A stretch of DNA of 64,000 nucleotides, from NCBI GenBank assembly GCA_904396155.1, contig CAJFOI010000030.1, forward strand, positions 1 to 64,000, in the 5' to 3' direction. Positions 44,535 to 52,990 of this stretch are shown piece by piece (position 1 is the first letter of the stretch; each line of letters starts with the position of its first letter). Origin of the DNA: Candidatus Avispirillum faecium. GTDB lineage: Bacteria > Bacillota > Clostridia > Oscillospirales > CAG-272. Made by a program: the position numbers and the translations under genes. The notes beneath the pieces are model-generated. The model had not been told where the DNA came from, searched no databases, and saw only the letters and a program-made list of their open reading frames with translations.

Positions 44535-47500
44535 AAGCATCAAAAAAGTCCTGATGATCGGAAGCGGACCCATCGTGATCGGTCAGGCAGCAGAATTTGA
44601 CTATGCGGGCGCCCAGGCGTGCCGGGTGCTGAAAAAGGCAGGGGTCAACGTAGTGTTGGTAAACTCCAACCCGGCGACCATTATGACGGACAACGCCCTT
44701 GCGGATGAGATTTATCTGGAGCCGCTGACGCTGGAGACGGTCAAGCGGATCATTGAAAAGGAACGGCCCGACAGCCTGCTGGCAGGGCTGGGGGGACAGA
44801 CCGGCCTGACTCTGGCCATGCAGCTGTCCCGTGACGGATACCTGGAAGAGCAGGGGGTGCGCCTGCTGGGAACGGATGCCCGCGCCATCGACCGGGCGGA
44901 GGACCGGCAGATGTTCAAGGACACCATGGCAAAGATCGGCCAGCCTGTGGTTCCCTCCGATATTGCAAACACTGTGGACGGCTGCGTGGAAGTGGCCCAG
45001 CGCATCGGCGGGTATCCGGTGATCGTGCGTCCTGCCTTCACCCTCGGCGGCGGCGGCGGGGGGGTGGCTTACTCTGAGGAGGAGCTGCGGGTGATTGCCC
45101 GTACTGGACTGGATGTGTCTCCGATCACCCAGGTGCTCATCGAGCGGTATATCGCCGGCTGGAAGGAAATCGAGTTTGAAGTGATGCGGGATGCCGCCGG
45201 CAACGCCATCGCCATCTGCTCCATGGAGAATATTGACCCTGTGGGTATCCATACGGGGGATTCCATTGTAGTGGCCCCGGCGCTCACACTCGCCAATCGG
45301 GAATATCAGATGCTGCGCTCCGCGTCCCTGGATATCGTGTCGGAGCTGGGCATCGTGGGCGGCTGCAACTGCCAATTTGCCCTCAATCCGGACTCCTTTG
45401 AATATGCGGTCATTGAGGTAAACCCCCGGGTTTCCCGTTCCTCCGCCCTGGCTTCCAAGGCCACGGGTTATCCCATTGCAAAGGTGACTACCCAGCTGGC
45501 GCTGGGGTATACCCTGGATGAAATCCAAAACGAGATCACCGGGAAAACCTGTGCCTGCTTTGAGCCTACCGTGGACTACGTAGTGCTGAAGTTCCCCAAG
45601 TGGCCCTTTGACAAATTTGTCAATTCCAGCCGGAAGCTGGGTACCCAGATGAAGGCCACCGGTGAGGTCATGTCCATCGCTCCCTCCTTTGAGATGGCGG
45701 TGATGAAGGCGGTCCGGGGCGCGGAAATCTCCCAGGATACGCTGAACATGCAGCCGAAAACGGCACAGTCCCTGGAGGAGCGTCTGGCGGCCCAGGACGA
45801 CGTGCGTCTGTTCACTGTGTTTGAGGCGCTCAAGGGCGGCATGGATCTTGAGGAAATTTATCGTATTACAAAAATCGACCGCTGGTTTTTGAACAAGCTT
45901 TTGAAGCTGGCGAATTTTGAAAAGAAAATTGCCGGCGGCCTGTCGGATGAAGACTACTTTGCGGCCAAAAAGCTGGGCTATACCGATGCGGCCCTCACCG
46001 CACTCACCGGGAGGGGAGATCTTCCCGGCGCCACGGCAGTGTACAAAATGGTGGACACCTGCGGCGCGGAGTTTGCCGCACAGACTCCCTATTTCTATTC
46101 CACCTACGATACGGAATGCGAATCCCGCTCCTTTCCCAAAAGCGGCAAGCCGGTGATCATGGTGCTGGGCAGCGGCCCCATTCGGATCGGGCAGGGCATC
46201 GAGTTCGACTATTCCTCCGTCCACTGTGTGTGGACCCTCAAGGAGTTGGGCTACGATGTGGTCATCGTCAACAACAACCCGGAGACGGTTTCCACCGACT
46301 ATGACACCGCCGACCGGCTGTACTTCGAGCCCTTGTGCCCGGAGGATGTGATGAACATCATCAAGGCGGAAAACCCCATTGGCGTGGTGGTGGCCTTCGG
46401 TGGCCAGACAGCCATCAAGCTGACCAAGTTTTTGGATCAAAACGGAATCCAGATTCTGGGCACCTCCGCGGACGGCATCGACATCGCCGAGGACCGGGAG
46501 CGGTTTGACAAACTGCTGGAGGAGTTCTCCATCCGCCGGCCCAAGGGACACGGCGTCATGACCATGGACGAGGCGCTGGCCGCGGCAAACGAGCTGGGAT
46601 ATCCTGTTCTGCTGCGTCCCTCCTACGTCATCGGCGGACAGAACATGACCATCGCCTATGACGATGAAAGCGTGCGGCGGTATATGAAGATCATTCTCTC
46701 CGGAGAGATCGACAACCCGGTGCTGGTGGACAAATACATGATGGGTACGGAGCTGGAGGTGGATGTGATCTCCGACGGCAAGGACGTGCTCATCCCCGGG
46801 ATTATGGAGCATATCGAGCGGGCGGGTGTCCACTCGGGAGACTCCATCGCCGTGTACCCGCCCTATAATCTCAACGATCTGATGCTGGAAAAGGTCATCG
46901 ACTGCTCTACAAAGCTTGCCCTTTCCCTGGGTACCAAGGGGCTGGTCAACATCCAGTATCTCATCTATCACGGAGAACTGTACGTGATCGAGGTAAACCC
47001 CCGCGCATCCCGTACCGTTCCCTATATCAGCAAGGTCACCGGCGTGCCCCTGGTGGATATCGCCAGCCGGGTGATGACCGGCGCGGCTCTGGCAGATCTG
47101 GGCTACGGCACAGGCCTGTATAAGACGCCGCCGTACTTTGCGGTCAAGGTGCCCGTGTTCTCCTTTGAAAAGTTGTCCGACGTCAACTCCATCCTGGGGC
47201 CGGAGATGAAGTCCACCGGCGAGGTGCTGGGCATCGGCCGGACCATGGCGGAAGCCCTGTTCAAGGGACTTACCTCCGCGGGCTTTGATTTGAAGCTTCC
47301 CAGTCACGGAAAGATCGGCGCGCTGATCAGCGTGTGCGAGCACGACAACTTTGAAGTGGTGACGCTGGCAAAGAAATTCCACGACCTTGGCATCGAGATC
47401 TACGCCACGCCGGATACGGCGAAGGCGATCGCACAGCTGGGCATCGAGGTGCACACCGTGCGGGGCATGGACCAGGGGGACGATATGATGCAGCTGCTGG

Positions 47501-48552
47501 AATCCGGCAAGGTCAGCTATGTGATCTATACCGGGGCCGTGCACGACGACACGGTGGGCGATTACATCACCCTCCACCGCCGGGCCATCCAGCTGTCCAT
47601 CGCGTGCCTTACCTCGCTGGATACGGCAAACGCGCTGGCAGATATTTTTGCGTCCCGCTATAACCAGCAGAATACAGAGCCGGTGGATATCAACAACATG
47701 CGGACCAAGCGGCAGCGGGTGCGCTTCTCCAAAATGGAGGGCAGTGGAAACGACTATATCTTCATCGACAATTTCGACGAAAAGATCACCTGCCCCGAAT
47801 CCCTCTGTGTGACCCTGTGCGACCGCAACTACGGCATCGGCGGCACCGGGATTGTGCTCATCGAAAAATCCCACGTGGCGGACGCGAAAATGCGCATCTT
47901 CAACCGGGACGGAAGCGAGGGGAAGATGGCCGGCAACAGCATCCGCTGTGTGGCGAAATATCTGTACGACAACGGCATTACGGCGAAGAGTGTGCTGCAG
48001 ATTGAGACCGCCAGCGGCGTGCGTACCCTGCGTCTGTATACCATGAACGGAAAGGTTTCTTCCGTTTCCGTGGATATGGGGCAGGCGAGCCTGTCTCCGG
48101 CAGATATTGGAACCACACTCACAGGCGACGAAATCGTAGACCGTCCGGTAGAGATCGGCGGCGAGGAATACAAGATCACCTGTGTTTCCGTGGGAAATCC
48201 CCACTGTGTGGTGTTCTGCGGCCGGGTGGACGATGTGGACATCGAAAAGGTGGGCCCACAGTTTGAAAATGCGGAAATTTTCCCCAACCGGATCAACACG
48301 GAATTTGTTCGGGTGGTCAATGAAGCGACGCTGAAAATGCGGGTATGGGAGCGGGGCAACGGGGAGACCCTTGCCTGCGGAACCGGCGCCTGCGCGGCGG
48401 TGGTAGCTGCCACGCGATTGGGCCGTCTCAAGAAGGGCACCGATGTGACGGTGAAGCTGCCCGGCGGAGACCTGATCGTGCGGTACACGGACGAAGGCGT
48501 CACCCTTACCGGGGAAGCAAAACTGGTGTACGAGGGCGAAGTGGAGCTGTAA
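44521..48552 (+). CDS. carB: Fusion: carbamoyl-phosphate synthase large subunit (CarB) plus DapF-like epimerase domain
   Basis: The 1343-residue single frame has two parts. Residues 1-1059 are a full CarB: two ATP-grasp halves (GSGPIVIGQAAEFDY near 12, GSGPIRIGQGIEFDY near 547), the oligomerisation part and the MGS-like allosteric domain (LGIEIYATPDTAKAI). Residues 1060-1343 are a diaminopimelate epimerase fold: MRTKRQRVRFSKMEGSGNDYIF, NPHCVVF and GETLACGTGACAAV with Cys1286. The first catalytic Cys position is Ala1137 (KMAGNSIRC instead of CGNGxRC), and GIGADG reads GIGGTG. There is no stop or ribosome binding site at the junction. CarB serves arginine and pyrimidines; DapF would make meso-DAP. 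Confidence 0.93.
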   Translation: MPLNKSIKKVLMIGSGPIVIGQAAEFDYAGAQACRVLKKAGVNVVLVNSNPATIMTDNALADEIYLEPLTLETVKRIIEKERPDSLLAGLGGQTGLTLAMQLSRDGYLEEQGVRLLGTDARAIDRAEDRQMFKDTMAKIGQPVVPSDIANTVDGCVEVAQRIGGYPVIVRPAFTLGGGGGGVAYSEEELRVIARTGLDVSPITQVLIERYIAGWKEIEFEVMRDAAGNAIAICSMENIDPVGIHTGDSIVVAPALTLANREYQMLRSASLDIVSELGIVGGCNCQFALNPDSFEYAVIEVNPRVSRSSALASKATGYPIAKVTTQLALGYTLDEIQNEITGKTCACFEPTVDYVVLKFPKWPFDKFVNSSRKLGTQMKATGEVMSIAPSFEMAVMKAVRGAEISQDTLNMQPKTAQSLEERLAAQDDVRLFTVFEALKGGMDLEEIYRITKIDRWFLNKLLKLANFEKKIAGGLSDEDYFAAKKLGYTDAALTALTGRGDLPGATAVYKMVDTCGAEFAAQTPYFYSTYDTECESRSFPKSGKPVIMVLGSGPIRIGQGIEFDYSSVHCVWTLKELGYDVVIVNNNPETVSTDYDTADRLYFEPLCPEDVMNIIKAENPIGVVVAFGGQTAIKLTKFLDQNGIQILGTSADGIDIAEDRERFDKLLEEFSIRRPKGHGVMTMDEALAAANELGYPVLLRPSYVIGGQNMTIAYDDESVRRYMKIILSGEIDNPVLVDKYMMGTELEVDVISDGKDVLIPGIMEHIERAGVHSGDSIAVYPPYNLNDLMLEKVIDCSTKLALSLGTKGLVNIQYLIYHGELYVIEVNPRASRTVPYISKVTGVPLVDIASRVMTGAALADLGYGTGLYKTPPYFAVKVPVFSFEKLSDVNSILGPEMKSTGEVLGIGRTMAEALFKGLTSAGFDLKLPSHGKIGALISVCEHDNFEVVTLAKKFHDLGIEIYATPDTAKAIAQLGIEVHTVRGMDQGDDMMQLLESGKVSYVIYTGAVHDDTVGDYITLHRRAIQLSIACLTSLDTANALADIFASRYNQQNTEPVDINNMRTKRQRVRFSKMEGSGNDYIFIDNFDEKITCPESLCVTLCDRNYGIGGTGIVLIEKSHVADAKMRIFNRDGSEGKMAGNSIRCVAKYLYDNGITAKSVLQIETASGVRTLRLYTMNGKVSSVSVDMGQASLSPADIGTTLTGDEIVDRPVEIGGEEYKITCVSVGNPHCVVFCGRVDDVDIEKVGPQFENAEIFPNRINTEFVRVVNEATLKMRVWERGNGETLACGTGACAAVVAATRLGRLKKGTDVTVKLPGGDLIVRYTDEGVTLTGEAKLVYEGEVEL

Positions 48553-48637
48553 AAGAATGCATTCGCACAATATGGCATTTGTAAAGTGCATCTGCTGAAG
48601 TGGGAATGCGCTGATTTTAGAAAAAATCAAAAACTTC

Positions 48638-48666
48638 TTGATTTTTCCGCATGGATATGCTATAAT
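48638..48666 (+). promoter_or_regulatory. Promoter of tRNA-Ser
   Basis: TTGATT (48638-48643), 17 bases, and TATAAT (48661-48666) preceded by TGC. A hairpin GGCGCTC/GAGCGCC (48672-48678, 48692-48698) lies between the promoter and the tRNA and may guide 5' processing. Confidence 0.75.
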
Positions 48667-48703
48667 AACAAGGCGCTCTGAAAAGACCACGGAGCGCCGA
48701 CAC

Positions 48704-48795
48704 GGAGAAGTCGCGTAGTTGGTCGAGCGCGCGCGACTGGAAATCGCGTAACCGTTAAAAGCGGTTCGAGGGTTCGAATCCCTCCTTCTCCGCCA
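48704..48795 (+). tRNA. tRNA-Ser (anticodon GGA)
   Basis: The acceptor stem is GGAGAAG/CTTCTCC, the anticodon loop CTGGAAA lies between CGCGA and TCGCG, there is a long class II variable arm (CCGTTAAAAGCGG), the T arm is GGGTTCGAATCCC, and CCA is encoded (48793-48795). The GGA anticodon reads UCC/UCU serine codons. A terminator follows. Confidence 0.95.
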
Positions 48796-48840
48796 CATTA
48801 AGACGTCGTCTATGGATATCGCATGGCGGCGCAAAGTTAT

Positions 48841-48878
48841 GGGACACCTCTGTGAATAACAGAGGTGTCCCGCTTTTT
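48841..48878 (+). terminator. Terminator after tRNA-Ser
   Basis: Perfect 12-bp stem GGGACACCTCTG/CAGAGGTGTCCC (48841-48852, 48860-48871), followed by GCTTTTT. Confidence 0.9.
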
Positions 48879-48984
48879 GTGTTCATTTTTGATTGTTCTG
48901 GACTTTGCTCAGAGATCGAGTTGCACCATTTTTGTGAGTGGGAGAGAAAGGCCGGTTTTACTGGTGAGTCTATCGCACCACTTC

Positions 48985-49010
48985 TGACACGGATGTTTCT
49001 CTCTGCACCA
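48985..49010 (-). repeat. 26-bp inverted motif, left copy
   Basis: On the minus strand this reads TGGTGCAGAG, eight variable bases, CCGTGTCA. The same motif with the same eight-base spacer lies on the plus strand at 50965-50990. The two copies face away from each other and bracket the alkylation-repair genes. A third, partial copy of the half-motifs lies at 49006-49031. Confidence 0.7.
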
Positions 49011-49365
49011 CTTTTTCAGAACTGACACGGATAAAGTTTGGGGCAGAAAACTGCCGCTGGGACGAAGTCAACCCCGACATCCGGCCGCTGCCAGAACGGG
49101 ATTGCGGCGTAATAATAAGCAGCAAGCCGTTTCCCTTGATGCCGCAGAATACCGGAGGCACACGGGGTTCCCAAAGGTGTTGGCGATACGATAGGTCAGG
49201 CGAATGGTCAGCAACCGCAGCAATATATTGGCGCCCCCTTAATGTTCTGCCAGATGGGAGACGGCTCCATTCGCGGCGCAGCTTGACACACAAGGAGCCA
49301 GTACAGTACAATGAGCTATCATAAACCGTACAGAGAAAAAAGTTGGAAGATTAGAAGACATCATA
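48990..49365. pseudogene. Probable gene remnants, origin not recognised
   Basis: A plus-strand frame (about 49022-49205) reads KFGAENCRWDEVNPDIRPLP, then DCGVIISSKPFPLMPQNTGG. The sense then seems to move to another frame (GDTIGQANGQQPQQYIGAPL near 49182-49240), followed by MSYHKPYREKSW from 49311. This looks like a frameshifted accessory gene, but I cannot name it. The rest of 48879-49407 shows no intact gene. Confidence 0.35.
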
Positions 49366-49407
49366 GTGCGTAAAAGCAACAGGCGTGACAGAGCGGAGGG
49401 GTGGCGA

Positions 49408-50055
49408 TTGTACTTCCCTTACGGAAGAACTGAAGTGGAATATTTGAAAGGCAGGGACAAAATCTTAGCCGCGGTTATAGATAAGGTTGGCCACGTTGAC
49501 CGTGAGGTAGATACCGACCTGTTTTCTTCCGTGGTGCATCACATCATCGGCCAGCAAATATCAACAAAGGCGCAGGCAACAATCTGGGCGAGAATGAAAG
49601 CGCAGTTTGGAGAAGTGAACGCTGAGAGCGTTTCGGCAGCCGATATAGACACGCTGCAATCTTTGGGAATGACATTCCGAAAAGCTGAATACATCAAAGA
49701 TTTTGCTGTAAAAGTGAAAACCGGAGAATTTGCTTTGCAGGAAATTTCCCAATTGCCGGACAGTGAAGCAATCCAGGCGCTGGCTTCTTTGAAAGGGATC
49801 GGCGTATGGACAGCGGAAATGATTTTGCTGTTCTGTTTGCAGCGGCCTGACATATTCAGCTTTGACGATCTGGCAATCCAACGCGGACTGCGTATGGTCT
49901 ACCACCACAGAAAAATAGACCGAAAGCTGTTTGAAAAATACCGCCGGCGGTTCAGCCCCTATTGCAGCGTAGCAAGCTTGTATCTCTGGGCCGTGGCAGG
50001 CGGGGCAATCCCTGAAATGAAAGACTATGCGCCGAAAAAGAACAGGAGGAAGTAA
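49408..50055 (+). CDS. DNA-3-methyladenine glycosylase, AlkA-like (HhH-GPD)
   Basis: The enzyme cuts alkylated purines from DNA to start base excision repair. The 215-residue protein has SSVVHHIIGQQISTKAQATIW, the helix-hairpin-helix LASLKGIGVWTAEMILLF and the catalytic Asp in FSFDDLAIQRG (near 155). TTG 49408 is chosen because GGAGGGG at 49395-49401 precedes it and the usual N-terminus (YFPYGRTEVEYLK) begins there; GTG 49366 would add 14 atypical residues. It ends two bases before the next gene. Confidence 0.88.
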   Translation: MYFPYGRTEVEYLKGRDKILAAVIDKVGHVDREVDTDLFSSVVHHIIGQQISTKAQATIWARMKAQFGEVNAESVSAADIDTLQSLGMTFRKAEYIKDFAVKVKTGEFALQEISQLPDSEAIQALASLKGIGVWTAEMILLFCLQRPDIFSFDDLAIQRGLRMVYHHRKIDRKLFEKYRRRFSPYCSVASLYLWAVAGGAIPEMKDYAPKKNRRK

Positions 50056-50057
50056 GC

Positions 50058-50417
50058 ATGGCGAATATCATTGTTTTGTTTGAAGTGAAGCCTACAAAGG
50101 CTGGAAGGAAGAAATACCTTGACCTTGCGGCCATGCTGAAGCCCATGCTTGCCGGATTTGAAGGCTTTATCCGGGCAGAGCGGTTTTCCAGCCTGAACGA
50201 GGACGGCAAGCTGCTGTCCATGAATGTGTGGACGGACGAAGCAGCCGTGGAGCGCTGGCGGAATGTCATGCAGCACCGCATGAGCCAGAAAGAGGGGCGG
50301 GAGAAACTGTTTGAAAGCTATAAAATTACAGTCTGCTCGGAAATCCGTTCCTACACGGACACAGACCGGGCGCAGGCTCCGCAGGACTCTAACAGATACT
50401 TCGGTACGGAGGAATGA
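50058..50417 (+). CDS. Antibiotic biosynthesis monooxygenase (ABM) domain protein
   Basis: The 119-residue dimeric ferredoxin-like fold protein has IIVLFEVKPTKAGRKKYLDLAAML, GFIRAERFSSLNEDGKLLSMNVW and AVERWRNVMQHR. Such proteins are small oxygenases or heme/quinone-related enzymes; the name reflects the fold only. Its place between two alkylation-repair genes suggests co-expression. Confidence 0.8.
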   Translation: MANIIVLFEVKPTKAGRKKYLDLAAMLKPMLAGFEGFIRAERFSSLNEDGKLLSMNVWTDEAAVERWRNVMQHRMSQKEGREKLFESYKITVCSEIRSYTDTDRAQAPQDSNRYFGTEE

Positions 50418-50418
50418 T

Positions 50419-50958
50419 ATGCAGTACATCAGTCATTACCGCTCACCGATCGGGAATATATTATTGGCTGCCGATGAGATTGGCTTGACCGGTCTCTGGT
50501 TTGAGGGACAAAAATATTTTGCACTCCATTTAGACAAAGAGCTTGAGGAACGAGAAATTCCCATTTTTGATCAAGTAAAAGAGTGGCTTACTATTTACTT
50601 TTCGGGGAAAGAACCGGATTTTTCTGTTCCCCTCCATTTTACCGGCACGGACTTTCAAAATGAGGTATGGAAGATCCTCTGTACCATTCCATACGGACAG
50701 ACGATGACATACGGTGAAATTGCAAAGCAGATCGCCGCCAAGAAGGGATTGCCGCGTATGTCAGCGCAGGCCGTAGGCGGCGCGGTAGGTCACAATGAAA
50801 TCTCCATCATTGTGCCTTGCCACCGTGTCGTGGGAGCAAATGGCAGTCTGACCGGTTATGCCGGTGGGATTGATAAGAAAATAAAGCTATTGCAGTTGGA
50901 AAAGGTGGATATGAAACCCCTTTTTGCGCCAAAGAAAAGAAAGGCTGCCCATAATTGA
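50419..50958 (+). CDS. ogt: Methylated-DNA-protein cysteine methyltransferase
   Basis: This protein repairs O6-methylguanine by moving the methyl group to its own Cys. The 179-residue protein has the N-terminal domain (SPIGNILLAADEIGLTGLWF), the helix-turn-helix FQNEVWKILCTIPYGQTMTYGEIA and the acceptor motif VPCHRVVG (near 135). The start at ATG 50419 follows ACGGAGG. It forms a repair unit with the AlkA-like gene. Confidence 0.92.
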   Translation: MQYISHYRSPIGNILLAADEIGLTGLWFEGQKYFALHLDKELEEREIPIFDQVKEWLTIYFSGKEPDFSVPLHFTGTDFQNEVWKILCTIPYGQTMTYGEIAKQIAAKKGLPRMSAQAVGGAVGHNEISIIVPCHRVVGANGSLTGYAGGIDKKIKLLQLEKVDMKPLFAPKKRKAAHN

Positions 50959-50964
50959 GAAAAC

Positions 50965-50990
50965 TGGTGCAGAGCCGATTAACCGTGTCA
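50965..50990 (+). repeat. 26-bp inverted motif, right copy
   Basis: TGGTGCAGAG, eight bases, CCGTGTCA. It is inverted relative to the copy at 48985-49010. It lies seven bases after the ogt stop. Confidence 0.7.
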
Positions 50991-51049
50991 AAGTATGATA
51001 TAGTGTAACAGCAAAACCAGCGATATCCATTGTTGACGTCCCAACACAG

Positions 51050-51104
51050 AAAAGCACAACATTGTGGAGCCAAACTCTCGTGTTGTGCTTTTATTATTTT
51101 TTTA
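51050..51104 (+). terminator. Terminator after the alkylation-repair genes
   Basis: Perfect 12-bp stem AAAAGCACAACA/TGTTGTGCTTTT (51050-51061, 51081-51092) with a 19-base loop, then ATTATTTTTTT. Confidence 0.85.
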
Positions 51105-51189
51105 TTTTGTATGAATTTGTGGTTAACCAATACCGTCTATCGGATACTATATAGTCGAAAGCTTTCAATAAAGAACCGGAGGTGAGATT

Positions 51190-52758
51190 TTGGAGCGGGA
51201 AAAGGCGGCACAGTTGTTATCTGATAACTTAAAGAATATTTTTGCTTTTTCCCTGTCGCGGCTGTACGATCGGTCAAAAGCGGAGGATTTGACAAACGAT
51301 ATTGTCTGCGAGGTGTTAAAGTGCGCGCATCGATTAAAAAATGACGACGCCTTTTACGGTTTCATGTGGCGGATTGCGGAAAACACTTTCAAGAAACGAA
51401 TCCGTAAAAACAACTTTCAAACGACAGCGTTTGACGAGGACTTCGTGGGAACATATTGGGTAACACCTGAAGATGAATATCTGAAAGCGGAAGAACTCCA
51501 TCTTTTGCGCCGCGAGTTGTCCCTGCTTTCAAAGCAGTATCGTGAAACCACGGTCGCGTATTATATTGCCGGCAAGAGCTGTTCCGAAATTTCGGCCGAT
51601 TTCGGTATCAGTACGGAAATGGTAAAATATTTTCTGTTCAAAGCAAGAAAAATTCTGAAAGAAGGTATTGGTATGATCAGAGAATTCGGAGAAAAGAGTT
51701 ATCATCCCGGAACATTCCGCATGGACTATTGGGGCAGCGGAGACAATTCCTGTTACTGGCAGCTGTTTTTGAGAAAGCTTCCCGGAAACATTCTCCTCAG
51801 CGCTTACTATACCCCTGTAACCATGCAGGAGCTGTCAGTGGAACTTGGCGTTGCCGTGGTGTATCTGGAAGATGAAATTGCATTGCTCATGAAACATGAT
51901 ATCATTCGGAAAATCGGCGATAAATATCAGACAAACATCGTCATTTTTACGGATGATTATGAGAAAGAATTGGCGGAGAAAATCAAACCTGTTTGTCAAA
52001 AAGCAGCAGAACAGTTCAACGAAAAGCTGTCAGAAGTTCTTCCCACCCTAAAAGCATTGGATTTCAAAGGAAATGATTATAGCCAGAATCGGCTGAAATG
52101 GACCTTTGCAAATCTGGCGATGGTGTTTGCCCTGAACCTTTCCGATAGTATAGGGCGAAAGCGGTTTGGAGATTATCCTCTCCTTTCAAACGGCAGCTAT
52201 GGATTTGTGTTTGGGTATGACAACGACTATCAAAACCATCATTTTCACGGACTCTATGGCCATTGTGAGAATAGCGATCACACCGCATATTTTTCAGCGG
52301 AAAACTATCGCATCCTTGGAGAAAGTCAGTTTTGGGAGCCTGTAAACTGGAATGAATCTGTGGAAGCGATGTGTGACGCCATTCTTGAAAAGTCGCCAGA
52401 CCCCGATAGTGATATGCTGATAAAACAAATCCGTGACGGGTTTATTGCAAGCCGCGATGGGAAGTTATCAGCGGAATTTCCTGTATTTTCGTCTGATATG
52501 CTGGACGGCACCATCTGGCCGATATTAAAACCGTTGGCAGAAGATGTTTGCGGGTGCATGATTCAAGTGTGTGACCTTGCTGCGCAGACGTTGCGGGATT
52601 TTATCCCCAAAGCTTTGGTGGAGCAAGGAGAACAGCTTGCATTGATCCATCATCAGGCGGACGTTATGGCCTTGATCGTGGAGACGATGGTCGAGAGGAA
52701 TTGGCTTGCCATGCCGAAAGGAAATGAAAAACCTTGCGTTTTCGGCGTAAAACGATAA
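51190..52758 (+). CDS. Sigma-70 family (ECF-type) factor with a 350-residue C-terminal extension
   Basis: The 522-residue protein begins as an ECF sigma factor. Region 2 spans about 15-75 (LYDRSKAEDLTNDIVCEVLK, FMWRIAENTFKKRIRKN). Region 4 spans about 112-160 (YRETTVAYYIAGKSCSEISADFGISTEMVKYFLFKARKIL). Normal ECF factors stop near residue 170. Here a second helix-turn-helix-like part (about 195-250) and a long domain of unknown type follow, ending in VMALIVETMVERNWLA. The start is TTG 51190 after CGGAGGTGA. No anti-sigma gene is next to it, so the extension may do the sensing. Confidence 0.75.
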   Translation: MEREKAAQLLSDNLKNIFAFSLSRLYDRSKAEDLTNDIVCEVLKCAHRLKNDDAFYGFMWRIAENTFKKRIRKNNFQTTAFDEDFVGTYWVTPEDEYLKAEELHLLRRELSLLSKQYRETTVAYYIAGKSCSEISADFGISTEMVKYFLFKARKILKEGIGMIREFGEKSYHPGTFRMDYWGSGDNSCYWQLFLRKLPGNILLSAYYTPVTMQELSVELGVAVVYLEDEIALLMKHDIIRKIGDKYQTNIVIFTDDYEKELAEKIKPVCQKAAEQFNEKLSEVLPTLKALDFKGNDYSQNRLKWTFANLAMVFALNLSDSIGRKRFGDYPLLSNGSYGFVFGYDNDYQNHHFHGLYGHCENSDHTAYFSAENYRILGESQFWEPVNWNESVEAMCDAILEKSPDPDSDMLIKQIRDGFIASRDGKLSAEFPVFSSDMLDGTIWPILKPLAEDVCGCMIQVCDLAAQTLRDFIPKALVEQGEQLALIHHQADVMALIVETMVERNWLAMPKGNEKPCVFGVKR

Positions 52759-52790
52759 TACTGCGCGGCATCAAAGCACAGCCATTGGAC

Positions 52791-52823
52791 AACAACAGCC
52801 TTCCATTTTGGAAGGCTGTTGTT
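52791..52823. terminator. Strong hairpin after the sigma gene
   Basis: Perfect 15-bp stem AACAACAGCCTTCCA/TGGAAGGCTGTTGTT with a three-base loop. It has no T-run, so it may be a transcript-end stabiliser rather than a classical terminator. Confidence 0.5.
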
Positions 52824-52990
52824 GCGTCCATGCCAGGCAGCCATGGATTCAAACAGCCGCAGAAAAATCTTAGATCATTCCGGTTTCTTTGCCTGCGTCC
52901 CTGATAAATGATTTGACGATATATATTGAAAAATGTAACGAATTATGATTTAATGTAAGAAAGTAATGTGACAATATAGGTGGGTTGGAA

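Noticed and set aside
48770-48795. Attachment-site duplication of the tRNA-Ser 3' end
   Set aside because: I looked for a second copy of the T-arm/acceptor sequence to the right and saw none within the window.
44374-48834. A 1486-codon open frame on the minus strand opposite carB
   Set aside because: It is a shadow of the GC-rich carB::dapF codons, runs into the tRNA, shows no protein family pattern (His/Gly/Val-rich noise) and has no ribosome binding site.
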